Shown here: in pieces, positions 21,501-33,500 of the stretch
Position numbering within the stretch: the stretch's first letter is position 1
Layout of the letters: each line of letters opens with the position of its first letter
Source: Salvator merianae
Lineage: Eukaryota > Chordata > Lepidosauria > Squamata > Teiidae
NCBI GenBank assembly: GCA_003586115.2
Contig: QVOM02000053.1
Span: 8,330,032-8,394,031, forward strand
Length of the DNA: 64,000 nucleotides
Direction of reading: 5' to 3'
Program-made: the position numbers and the translations under genes
The notes under the pieces: generated by a model
What the model was told of the DNA's origin: nothing
What the model saw: the letters and a program-made list of their open reading frames with translations, nothing else
The model's database searches: none

Positions 21501-24500
21501 AAGATAGAGCAGAACTTTTAATAATTGCATGGAGGTTCCCTGCATGACAAACTTTATCTGGCAAAATCCCCACTTCTGTGCAACTACCGAGATTGCAGAA
21601 TTCCTGCCCTCTTTTCCTTTCGATTGGTTTAGTCGCAGGCCAGCAAAGGTGGGTGGTCAGCCTTGCTATAGGCCGTTTTGAGCAGCTGTCTCAATTCTCT
21701 GGTAGAGCTTAGGCTTAGAGTTTGGAGATGGATGTACCCAAAGAGTCCTGGAAGCGGCTTGCAGAGATTCATTGGAATTCTGCAAGGCCTGCTTTGCATG
21801 GTAGATACCACTTTGATGTGACGGATTCCTATGTGATGGTTCCAGGTACTTCCTGGCGCTTCAGGGCACACTGCGAGCTGCTACTAAGTCAGATACATCA
21901 AATTCACTGTGCTTCTGCCAAAATTGTATTGTGGTTGAACTTTGCATGCTGCTGTGAGGCTGTCTAGCCGAGTCTGGTGCAGCAGGCGGAATGCAAATCT
22001 TTTTCTAGTGTCCCTTGCCGTCGATGGCTCTGATGATTGCAGTAATGCCTTGTGACCTGGGTGGTTCTTGTCTGCAGTCAGAGTTCAGATTTATTTTTGG
22101 CCACTCAGCATTTCCTGAAGCTGGTGTCAAGTGGCGAGTGCCTCGTTATCTGCCTGTAAACACAAGTGTAAAAATTTATGGTTTTGATCTAACGGAGAAT
22201 TGCAACAGCTGGGAACGGACTTTAAGAAACTTAGAAGCTCGCAGGGTAGTTATTCTCTTTGTCACCAAGGAGCCACCCAGCAGTTTTTGCTGCAAGAGAT
22301 GAATGTAGTTCTTCTAGTGGGCAAAATTATTGGTTGTCCCTTAGAGCTCCCCCCCCCCCACCAATTTTGGCAATGGTAACAACACATTTCCTTTCCTTTC
22401 CTGCACTGACCTGACAAGGACCCTCTTCTATCCCCCCCTCCCCACAAAAAACAACAACCTTGTGCAGCCTTCTTGGGCAGTTTTAATGTAAGATGGCATT
22501 GTTGATGAGAATGTGCCTGATATCTCAGAATGCCAAAGTGTGATGGAGACACATGTCAAAATCCAAGCAGCAAGGGGGAACGGCATTGCATTTTGCAAAG
22601 GAAGTGAGTGGCACTTGTCAACTTAACCACTGTCCGTTTGCAAACGACACTTCTTATTACGTTGCGTTAATCATAGACATGATGGGACGGCCTGTCAGGG
22701 CGAGCAAAATGGCATCTGCTCACTGCAGCTCTTCCAATAACTGCGGTCTGCATCTTTGATTTCTAGGCTGAACTTCCTTATGCTTCTGCTTTGCTAGCTC
22801 CTAGAATTATTTACCCGTTTATTTGTGCCATTTATATAACAGTTTGAGGGAGCACAAAATTAATAAGACATACATCATAATACAATAAATTTTCTAACGA
22901 AAATCTGGTGGTTTGCTTGGAGTACATAGTCGGAATATATTCTTTAGGCCATTACATTTAGGTCATTTCCTGTGTGTCCCTTAATGGGGCTGGGCAGAAA
23001 CGTGAAGCCAAGGAACTTCTGTTCCTTGATTTTGGAGTTCGTCAAGGCCACGAGGTACAGAGTGGATGGACGGTTGTGCAGAAGTAGCCTAGAGGGCCCT
23101 GAGTGGTGCAAGGTCACCTGATGAGCTTTGAAACGCAGGAGCCTCTAGTTCCTAGCCTGATGCTCTAGCCACTATGCTGCACTGTCTCTTAAAGGGACAT
23201 GTATCTGTAGCATTCCCAGTATAGTCCTGGGATAACAAGGCGATATCCCAAAACATCACTATTACAGGAAATCTGGCAACGAAGTTAGATTTCCCATAAC
23301 AGTGAATGGCTACCTCCATCTGCCTGCTGCTTCCATGATTGTTCCCCTTGAAAGCAGCTGGATACTAGTGAAGCATGTGAAAAAAATTGAAGGGAAGTGG
23401 GTGAGTGCTTGGTCACCATGTTGGCATTTTCAAGAGGAGCAATCACAGAAGCAGCAGTTGCGTCTTAAATGGTTCCAGCTTTCAAGCACATCCTTTAAAA
23501 TGTTCCTCCAGGATTAATTCGTCTTCGCTCCAGCCCGCTTCCTAGACTGCAAGGACCAGAGTATGTACTGAATGTCACTGCTACGGATGACAATGCTTCT
23601 GGTGGACCCCATTCTCTTACAAGCATGGCTCTAGTTGTGGTTCATGTTGACGATGTTAATAACAACAAGCCTGTATTTCAAAAGGTAAGTTATTGCCTTG
23701 TGTTAAGTTGAAAAGTTTGCGGAGTTGTTGCTGTTAAGGCCACTTGACAAAAATTGCTCAGGTAACACTACTTAATAATGTTTAGTAGTTTCTCTACTCA
23801 GCTGTAACATTATGTGGCAAATTATGTGAATTGCTTAAATAATGCTGTGGAATTGTGCACGTAATGTTGCAAATAATAAGAAATACACAGCTCAGCAGAG
23901 TATATCTGCTAGTATTAAACACAGTATATCTGCTAGTATGCTCATCTGATCCACACTCCTAGTGATGGCTGATAAGCTGGCAATAGTGAGAACCCAGCAG
24001 GTGATGGGAGCACCTGCAAACTCTGTATCATCTGCCTGAGCTGGTTTTTTTAAGCAAATCATGCTACCAGTTACTACTTCCCTATACCACCATTTCTGCA
24101 CCCTGATGCAGACTACAGCAGTCCATATCAGAGCCTCATTCTGAAAATCATGCTCTTAGGGTGATTCTGTGCTGGCTGGTATACTGCACCAGCAGGTGTA
24201 CCAGGAGTCTCCCTTCCATACTCTGTTGTGGTCTAAGGGAGACCCCCTCCCTTTAAACCCCCTCCACTTGGACTGTCCTCAGGGGGCAGGGCCTCCCTTA
24301 GGCTACACCTGCATGGGGAAAGGAAGCTTCTAGTATGCTTACTGGGGTCTGGCATGCTGGCCAGTATGGGATCACCTGTAATTGTTACATGTTTTCTAGC
24401 AGTTTGGATTTCAGGGCATTGCATCAGTTGTGAAATTATATTTGAAAGAGGTAGTAGTAGTAGTAGCAGCAGCAGCAGCAGCAGCAGCAGCTATTATTGA

Positions 24501-27500
24501 TCATCATCATCTTTTCACTTACCTTTTTGCTGGTTTTATGTATACCTTGTTGGCAAGAAGTGTGAGAGTTCACCTAGGCCAGGAAGGCTGGATATACTAT
24601 TAATTGCTATTATTCATGTTTGGTTCATCATCATCATCATCATCATCATTTTTATTATTACTACCAGTGTCTGCAGTACCGTGAACAAGCTTCTGTGCTG
24701 GAAAATCAACCAGTGGGAACGTTTGTGTTACAAGTCGAGGCAACAGATGCGGATGAAGGGGCCAATGGCAGAGTGAAATATGGTTTGATGCACAGAGACG
24801 GTGTGCTCCCTGCATTTAACGTTGACCCTGACACAGGTATACAAACAAAAAAGGGTTTGGATTGTGGTTTATCAGCTTTATCAGATAGCTTGTTCTAGCT
24901 GTGAACTCTGGAAAACCTGGGAACAGGAGGGCCTCAGCAGTGTGAGAAAAGAAGCATCTCAAAAGCATCTTAGATGTAGTGGCGGGTGGCACTATTGTTC
25001 TTATGCCATTTCCAATCTATTAGTCTGCTCATAACACCCAACTCTTATCTACCTGTTTCTTCTGAGCCAGGTGAGGCAATTCGGGTGCTTGATTGTTGCC
25101 TGGAGGTAATGATGGGTTGTACAGTACATGGACCACTAGACAGAAGTTGAATCCGGGCAAGATGAAGGTTTTGTTTGTCATGGGGTCCCACGCCACTGCG
25201 GAATGCATTTTGGTGGCATGCATTGGTGCACCACTGAAATGGGTCCCCTGGTAGTCCAGAGGATGGAGGCATACTTTCTGCATGGCTCTGTATTCTGATC
25301 TAGGACATGCTGGTCTTCCAGTAGACTTTGATGTCCAGGTCTATCAGTAATCCTGACCATGGTTCCCAGTGCAGACGGAGCCTACCAGATCTGCTCTAAT
25401 GCACTGACTAAGCTGACTACAGGGGTCCCTATTCCAGATGGCAGGTAAGTGGAGAAAGGACCATAGACCCACATATGGTACATCAGGGCCAAATGCAGCA
25501 CCTAGATTCAAAAGTATACCAAGCTCCTCCCCAAATATGTGAAGGGCATGCTTTGCCCTTGTACAAAATGATTTTGAACAGGGAGCTGCCTTAAAGAGTA
25601 TATCTTCACAATCCATTTGTCAAGAAATTGGTTCCAGAATTCCAGCTGAGTTTCGGAAGGTATCGAATGCCATAGAATTGGTATGTAATTATTCTATGAT
25701 GCTTCACCCTGTCCGGGTGGACCTGGGAGAAACCCTTGATTTTTTTTATCTTTTAAAGAAGCCACGCAGAGGTTAAAAGTTCTTAACTCCCCTGCTTCCC
25801 CCTTCCTTTTCCTTGGCGAAATATGCTATTAAATTATTTTTGCTCGCGATCTCATTTCCAGGCATCTTGACAACGCTTCAGATATTTGACCGAGAAAAGC
25901 AGAGGGAGCATCCTATTACTGTGACAGCGACGGACCAAGCCGCGGAGCCGCTTATAGGGATCTGCCAAATCAACGTCGTCATCTTGGATGTAAACGATAA
26001 CAGCCCCAGATTTGAAAACACCCATTATGAATGTAATTGCGAATCATTGGATAGCATGTCAGTTCCCCGACTGTGAGCTTACCCGAGGTCTAAGTTTCTG
26101 CGTGTCTTTCTCATTTGCTTTTTTGTACGTTTATTTTTGCTCCCCCTTTTCTGAAGCTGACTCTTCTGGTTTGTTTTTGAAACATTAAGACCATCCCAGA
26201 GATGACTGCTCTGCAGAAGGGAAAAATACGAGAGCGGTTCTGTCATGGTCTCCTCTCTGTTGAGCGGTGGAACCTGGGGTCACGTATGTGACTCTGCCTG
26301 CATCCCCCTATGGTCAGGATGCAGCTGGATGCTGAGGTGACTTGTGTGAAGCACATGTAAGCCAGCCCTGAGGGAAGAGGCCTGGCAAACAAATGTTGTA
26401 TGCCACCACACTTAAAACCTCGCAGCTGTGGAGTGAAAAATTGGTAGCAGTGGGGTTTCCAGTCAGTCTGTTTTAGTGCTAGGCTGGAAATGTCCGTTTT
26501 TGGTCCAACATGAAACAATCCAGCTGAATGCTTGGTTGATAATTTGGATCCTCCCTCCTATATCAATCTACATGGAAGAGGAGGTGCAGTCGGAGATTGG
26601 GCATGATGGACAACCTCCCTGAGAGTCATGTAGCCAGCCTTACCAGCCAGCAAATGTTACATGCAATTAAAGAGTATGTGTGCGGTCCTTCTTATTCCAT
26701 TGAAGTGGATGAGAACCCTTTCTAAGATTGTATCGCACTTACAAATCTTTGTATCAGGTGATTTTACATTGGGATAGTCTTGCTTGATTTCATTAGCACA
26801 CTGATGTCACCTCCAGAGAATCACTTCTCTGTTCTCAGCCAGTTCTTAAACCTTTTAGCAAACCTTCACCATGATCTTTTTTTTTTTTTTTTTTTTTAAA
26901 GAAAGCTATAACTTTGGCTGTGGCCAGATGAGAAACTGCTCAGGGTTCAGTAGGACTTCTGTGAGCAAATCTTCAGCACTGTCCATATGTCATCATTCTG
27001 ATCAAGCTGCCTGTTGATTTTTCTTTTCATTTTGGTATAATCCATATGAGGTCATCCTCATCGAATTATCAGCCCACACATTTTCTTGATTCATTCTGGG
27101 TTGCCTCTTTTCCCCAAAATATCAAATAAGAATAAAAAACGCATTTTTCATTAGGGTCACCTACAGTGTCTCCTTGTTCTCCATCATGAAGAACCCTAAA
27201 AGTCTGTGTATGTGGAGTAATGGTGAAGAACACATACAGCACGGGATTTAAAAAAATGAACCCCCCAATGTAAAAGTTTGCTTATAGGTTGCAGCAGATC
27301 TGAGCTGAATTTATTGTGTGGTGCTGCACTATATTTTTAGAGTAGTACTGTATCAGTGGGTTAACCATTAGTGACAAATCCCCCTTTTCTAGATTTCCTG
27401 AGAGAGGACACGAGTGTTGGAACAAGCTTTCTCCGTGTGGCAGCCCATGATGAGGACTATGGTTCAAATGCCTCCATTACATATTCTTCCATGAGCCCCA

Positions 27501-30500
27501 AAATGAAGTACTTCCAGGTTAATCCTACGACGGGCTGGGTCTATGTTAATCAACCGTTATTACAGGTATGGTGCATATTGCTTTGATCTGGAGCCAGATG
27601 TTGATTCTTGGCTATGCATGGCTTGTAGATTCAGCAAGCAGCTAAGTACAGAAGCTTGTGGTTTGGTAGTCCTTTGTATAACTTAGTGTCAGTTTGATTC
27701 TCATATATCAGCTGAAGGCCCTGTCCTTATGAATAAATTACTTCTATAAACATCAAGTCATTTACAGCTGTCAAGGGAGACTGATAACTCTTGTCTTGAC
27801 TTGGGCGGAAAGCGAAAAGAATAAGAAACAATGTTGGCAGGTTGTATTCAGGAGAAAAGGAGAGCGTTTTTTTAATTTCACCTTTGTGTCAAACTCTCAA
27901 GCTCTGCTATTTGTAATCTCAAAATATTCTCCAGACACACTAAATTCAATCGATTATGTTTGTGCTGATTTCCAAATTAGGAATAGCAATCTTGGGCTGT
28001 TCCCAAAACTTGGTTGGAGGCAAGTTAATTTTTAGGAAGCATCATAGATTTGATGGATTATCTAAATGTGGTTAAAGAGACAGTATCCTGACCACAGGAA
28101 ATTCTTGCATGTTAACCTCAAAATCATGCATTTCTTAATCCGTGCCTTTGGGATAAATTATAATAAATTATGTTATCTGTTTTCTGGGTGTATACATGTC
28201 ATATGGTTTTTTTCGACGTATATATGAGAAATAAATGAGTGAATAAATTAAGAAGTCAGAACTTCTTTATAGTACAAAATTTGAGTGGAGTTAAAATTAG
28301 ATTAAACCATTAATCCTTACAGTCTTCTTCAGACATATTCATTCCAGTTTCACACAACTTGCTCAGACCGTGAAAACCAGGCTATCTTTTGTGTTACAGC
28401 CACATTAGGGTTAGGTAAAGAAAAAATACCTTAACTTTTCTTCGTTTGTGTTTGCTCCATCTCTTCTTTATGTACTTCTCAACGTTGATGTGTACAAGGG
28501 GCAGCACTGCATAGAATACGCATGTCCAGATGGACAGAGTTTTTTGAGTAAGAGGAGTTTGTTGGCATCTCCATTCAACCAGCATTGTTGGCACAGGGGT
28601 GGTGGAGATAAATCCAGTAGCTATTTGGGAGTGCCTCTAGCATTATTTGAAACATAATGGATTTGAGCAAAAGTGAAGAAAAGCATGGTAATCCTGATAT
28701 TAACACAGCTGGATACCTGTAATTCTGGGCTCCTGTTTATAATCGCCTTCAGTTAAAGCAGATTCTGAATGACTCTGAGGACCATCCATTTGAGAATGAG
28801 AGTAGGAGAGTGCAATAGAACTCATGATGTTCTGGGTACTGAATCTAGTGTGGGTGGAGGAAAAATTCAAGTAGTTCATTTGTAGTTATAAATTCATGAT
28901 AGAGCAACTGTGTTGAAGACAGAAGGTAAGAGGTTTGTTCTCCACCATCTGTCCAGATGGATCTGCTTAGAAAATTGCATAAATGTGTCCATGTAGTTGC
29001 CATGAGAAAATCCCCACTTGATGGTACAAATTCACAAAATTTGTACCTCCCGAATCAGTATTTTAATTGAATTGCAAATATCCTTGCAAGTTGGTGGTTC
29101 TCTGAATTTTGCAATACAGTTTTAACATTTTTTTTTTGTATTTAGGTTTTTATTTTTTTCATTAGAAAAAGGCTTGTTTTAAGTAAAGATGTGTTTTGTA
29201 AGAAACAAAATATGACAGATTTCTCCTTTCTTATCCTATAAGTGTCTGTTTGACTAATGCGAAAACTGAATGCTGTACTAGATAATTTTGATTCCCAACA
29301 TTCTTCTTATCACTTCTCTTCCCTTACCCAGAAATCGTTTATAACAGAAGATATCATAGCCATAGATGGAGGGAACAGGAGCAGCAAGGTTGAACTTAGA
29401 GTTACCATCACCAGTGCAAAAAACCAGCCCCCTCAATGGGAACAGGACGTGTATGAAGTCGTCATTCCAGAGAATGCAACAAGAGATACCTCTGTTGTGG
29501 TGAGCTTAGAGCTCCACTGTAAAGAAACAAACATCATTATGTTCTTATAAGGGAGTGACAGGGAGAAAAGTTTTGAAAAGAAGGAAATGATGGACAGAAA
29601 GATGGCTGTCTGGGAGAGCTTTGGAAAATCATTGGTGGAATAGGGATAAGACTAGATCCCACTGACATGATTCAAGCGTGGCAGTGTCTAGCTTTGGTTT
29701 GAAAGAACCTGTTTGTGAATTTGTAGAGAAATTTGGTCACATAGTAAACCCTTGCTCCAAGCTGGATCACTGCATTTAGATAAACTATTGTGCCTAACAT
29801 TTAACTTGTGGTTTACGCTGTTGTTTCTTGCATTGTCTTCCACGAAATATTTCTGAGAGCTTTATAATTTTAGACATGAATGCCTTGAAGCCCAGCGGCT
29901 GGGGAGGAAAATCTTAGTTTTGCCTATGTAGCACTGTTTTAATACCTGCCAGTTTTTAACTGTCTTTAAGCTTGTTTCTAGACTTATACAATATTGTAAA
30001 GTGCTTTATGTTTTTTTTTTTAGCTGGTGAGCTGGAAGTCTTGGCTCCCAGGGACGTTTAGAGTTGCAATCTGACAGTATCTGGAGTGCTACAGATTTTA
30101 TATCCCTGGTATATCTAATATTGCATTTGTGCTGACCTGGTTTTAACATGCAGATACATGTCAAGTTGAATTAGATGTGAATAAAATCCATAGTGAACTG
30201 TTCTAAACTTCCCTTGGACATAATTATTTTTTAAAATAATTTCTTTGTGCTTGTATTTGATTGTACAGACAATTAAAGCAACTCCCCCGCTTGGTGATCC
30301 ACGAATCACGTACAATCTAGAAGAGGGTCTGGTTCCAGAGACCAACATGCCCATCCGTTTCTACTTGACACCAAACAGAGATGATGGTTCTGCCTCTATT
30401 CTTATCGCTGAGCCTTTGGATTATGAAACCACCAAGACATTTGTGTTAAGGATTCGAGCCCAGAATGTTGCAGCTGTGCCGCTAGCTGCATTTGCTACTG

Positions 30501-33500
30501 TCCACATTAATGTGACAGGTTGGAAACATGTTTACAATATTCAGACTAGATGTGTAAAAGGCCATAGATCACGGATGGTTGGCTGTGGCCCTTCTTAGGC
30601 TTCTGGTGTATTCTCAGTTCTTCCTGGTTATAAGATTTGGTGTCCTGATGCTGTTCTTTACATGTCTTAAAGAATACAATAGGTTATTTCTGAGAACTGT
30701 GGATAAAACTCTGCCTTTCTTTTGCCGTGTGTATGTACATTTGAAAATTTCTTACATTGACTGTTAAATAAACTACTGATTGATTGAATGACGTCTGCAT
30801 TTTCAGATGTCAACGACAACGTCCCTTTCTTCACCTCGTCGATTTATGAAACTTCGGTAATGGAAGGAGCAGAGGTTGGAACTCTGGTTTGCCAGGTTTC
30901 TGCGACCGACCTTGACCTTGGTCAGAATGGTGAGGTAAGGTAAACCCAGAATGGTCATGATTTGGCTTTTGAAAACAGTGGAAACCCTGAGCAAGGAGTG
31001 CATTGCATGTTTTTCTACTAGCTTGGAGATCAGTAACTGATTGCAGACTTCTGAGAGACATGCTTGTGTCTAAGCATGGATATATCAATATATTTCTAGC
31101 CTCTGTCATTTCTGCATGTTCGTTCTGTGCCATTTCTACATTGAAACAAGACTTTTAATTTGTAAAATTATATACATTTGCTAAAGTGTGCTTTTTACTT
31201 TTTTTTGTGCTAAGAACTCTATAGCAAAATTTGAAGAAGTGAAAATATGAATAGTCACTATGTTGCAGTCTGTGGTCCTTTCGCCACTTATTGGTACTCT
31301 GGGATAAACAACTCCGTAATCATCTTCAGAGCCTCTTTTGTCCAGACGCTGGTGTGGACTAGAGAGGCCTTGCCCACCATTAGTATGCCCTGTTTATACC
31401 AGACAGATTGTAAACCAGATCAGGAGGCTTGTGATCTGGATTGTTGGTAGCCCACGGGATTGAGGACTACCACTGTAGTAGCATGGGTATGTCTGGATCA
31501 CAGAGGGGTGGTGAAAGTGTATGCATTTGTTTTCTGGACTACTGGGGGCCCCATTTTGGTGGTGCACCAAAGCATACCACTGAAATGAGTCCCCTGGGAG
31601 CTCCAAGGCTAGGAACATGCATTCCTAGCTGTCAGAATCACTGGAGGCAGGCTATGAAGCTTGTGTGAGAGGCCGTAACAGGATAATTACCCAGTTCTAA
31701 GGTGGAAAGTGCCCCCCCCCAAGAATTAGCCACAGAAGTTGGTCTTTTCCCATCCATTGCTTAATTGTGCCAAGTAGAAAACAGTAAAGGTAATTCATGT
31801 GTACCACCACCATTTTTCTAGAAACTCTTACAGTGAAAAGATGAAAATAATCCTCAGTTTTCATCGTAGCCTTTCTTTGTTTCTCTTTCTTTCTTTCTTT
31901 CTTTCTCCCTCTCCCTCTCCCTCTTTCTCTCTCAATTTTTCAGATCACTTATTCTCTGCTACCTGATCGCAGCGGCGACTACACATTTTTCCGCTTGGAC
32001 TCAAAAACAGGCTCAATCTATACCACCTCTGTGTTTGATAGAGAAAAGAAAGCATCCTATCTCTTGGAAGTAAAGTCAACAGATGGTTCGGAATCAGCTC
32101 GCCCAGGGAAGCATGGGCAGCCAAATTCTGGTGAGCAGAGTTCAGTCGTCGTGTTCGCTGTTAATTTTTAAAATGCTAAGACCTCGGAAATAAGATGCTT
32201 AATTCTGGAAAATGAAAAGACGTTGTAACATTCTGGCCTAGACAAAGTTTCAAAGGCATGTCATAGCAGAAGCTGAGGAGGTCTGGATAATTCAGCTCTT
32301 CAGAGTTTGCCTAAGGACTTTGTGAAAGATAGCTAGAATTATTCCAAATGAGAATATAAAGAAATAATATTCTTAGTAGTGAATACCCCTTAACTCAGCG
32401 CTATCCTGTTTGCCAACATCTGTCTTTTCCTCTTTTCCAACATAATAGTTTCCAGTATGCCTTTAGAAATGGTTTAGCTATTTCATGTCATTTTTTAATT
32501 AGCTGAGCATAGTTCTGTGTGATCAGGGCTGCAGCTGTCTAGACTGACATAGCCTGTTGTCACTTCGGATTGTGATAGTGTTTGCTTGCGATAGTTGTCT
32601 CATCCCTGAGCTCTCCTGATAGGCAGGTGTGTGAATTGAGGTCTGCATAGGTTAAGTCTGTTTATTTTATTCTTACTCTGCACTTTAATAGCCTGCCTTT
32701 TATAAAGTCTTCTTTCAACAATAATTATTCTGCAAAAGAGGAAACGCAAAAGCAAAGAAGAAACAAAATAGAAAATAAACCAATAGTGACAAAAACAGTA
32801 ATAAAAAGCCCACGGAAAAGCGTGCGCTGGAGCAGTGCCATCTGCATGATGGCGCTGGTTCAGACCAGCCCATGCTGTGGCCTCAAAGCATGTGTGCGCT
32901 TCAAGATTGGATTCTGATGCCTCTGAACACTAGGAACATAGTTCCTACCCTTGGGGCGATCTCCCCTTCCCACGGCTTCCAAACACTTGCACTTAAAGCG
33001 ATGAGCCCTCGCTGTTAAAAGCATACTAAAGGTTGGGTGAGATAAGGAAAGAACCAACTATTCACACAGGGAATGCCAGGATGAAGAGAAATAACTTCAG
33101 GAGGTGCCTAAAAGCTGTAGTTGTAGGTGCCTTGTGAATATTTTGAGACGCAGTTGATGGGATTTGATATGTGGTGAGCTGTGCGCCTTGTAGACCTGAA
33201 TGCTCATGAAATCCCAAGCTCTACTCATCGCCACAGAGAAATTGAATCCAGATGGCAATGACCTGCTCAAATCACTGCAATATTATATAGCAGTATCTCA
33301 TACAGTCATGAAACAGAGCTAGAGAAATGGCTAAAGCTTTAAGGGGAAGAAGGAAATCAGAAGTGGACCGGGATATGTATTTAAATAAAAGCATTAAAAT
33401 CAGCCCTTGTGGTCTTCGTTGGAAGAAAGTTACAACAGAGCTCTGAAATTGCCGTATTAGGCATCTGTTACTCACATGTTATCTGCTTAAACAAATTGGT

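Larger units (their letters stand above)
16245..23511. other. Intron 6 (7.3 kb)
   Basis: Contains a (GT)n tract (18313-18338), a LINE tail remnant upstream of and including it (18200-18390), a plus-strand SINE (19246-19470), a family-A right end (20230-20466), a poly(T) run (20806-20818) and a minus-strand tRNA-headed SINE (23083-23192). No duplicate of any cadherin exon was seen. Open frames here (up to 115 codons) show no domain. Confidence 0.7.
23685..24667. other. Intron 7
   Basis: Contains a family-B fold-back (24159-24375), a compound (AGT)n(AGC)n tract (24451-24491) and an (ATC)n tract (24627-24649) that reaches the acceptor of exon 8. Confidence 0.8.
30935..31943. other. Intron 13
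   Basis: Contains a degraded family-A element (about 31280-31640) and a (TTTC)n/(CCCT)n pyrimidine tract (31873-31930) running into the exon 14 acceptor. Confidence 0.7.

Noticed and set aside
24451..24491. AGC tandem units as a CRISPR or coding polyserine tract
   Set aside because: Three-base microsatellite with no spacers, in an intron with stops in each frame nearby.
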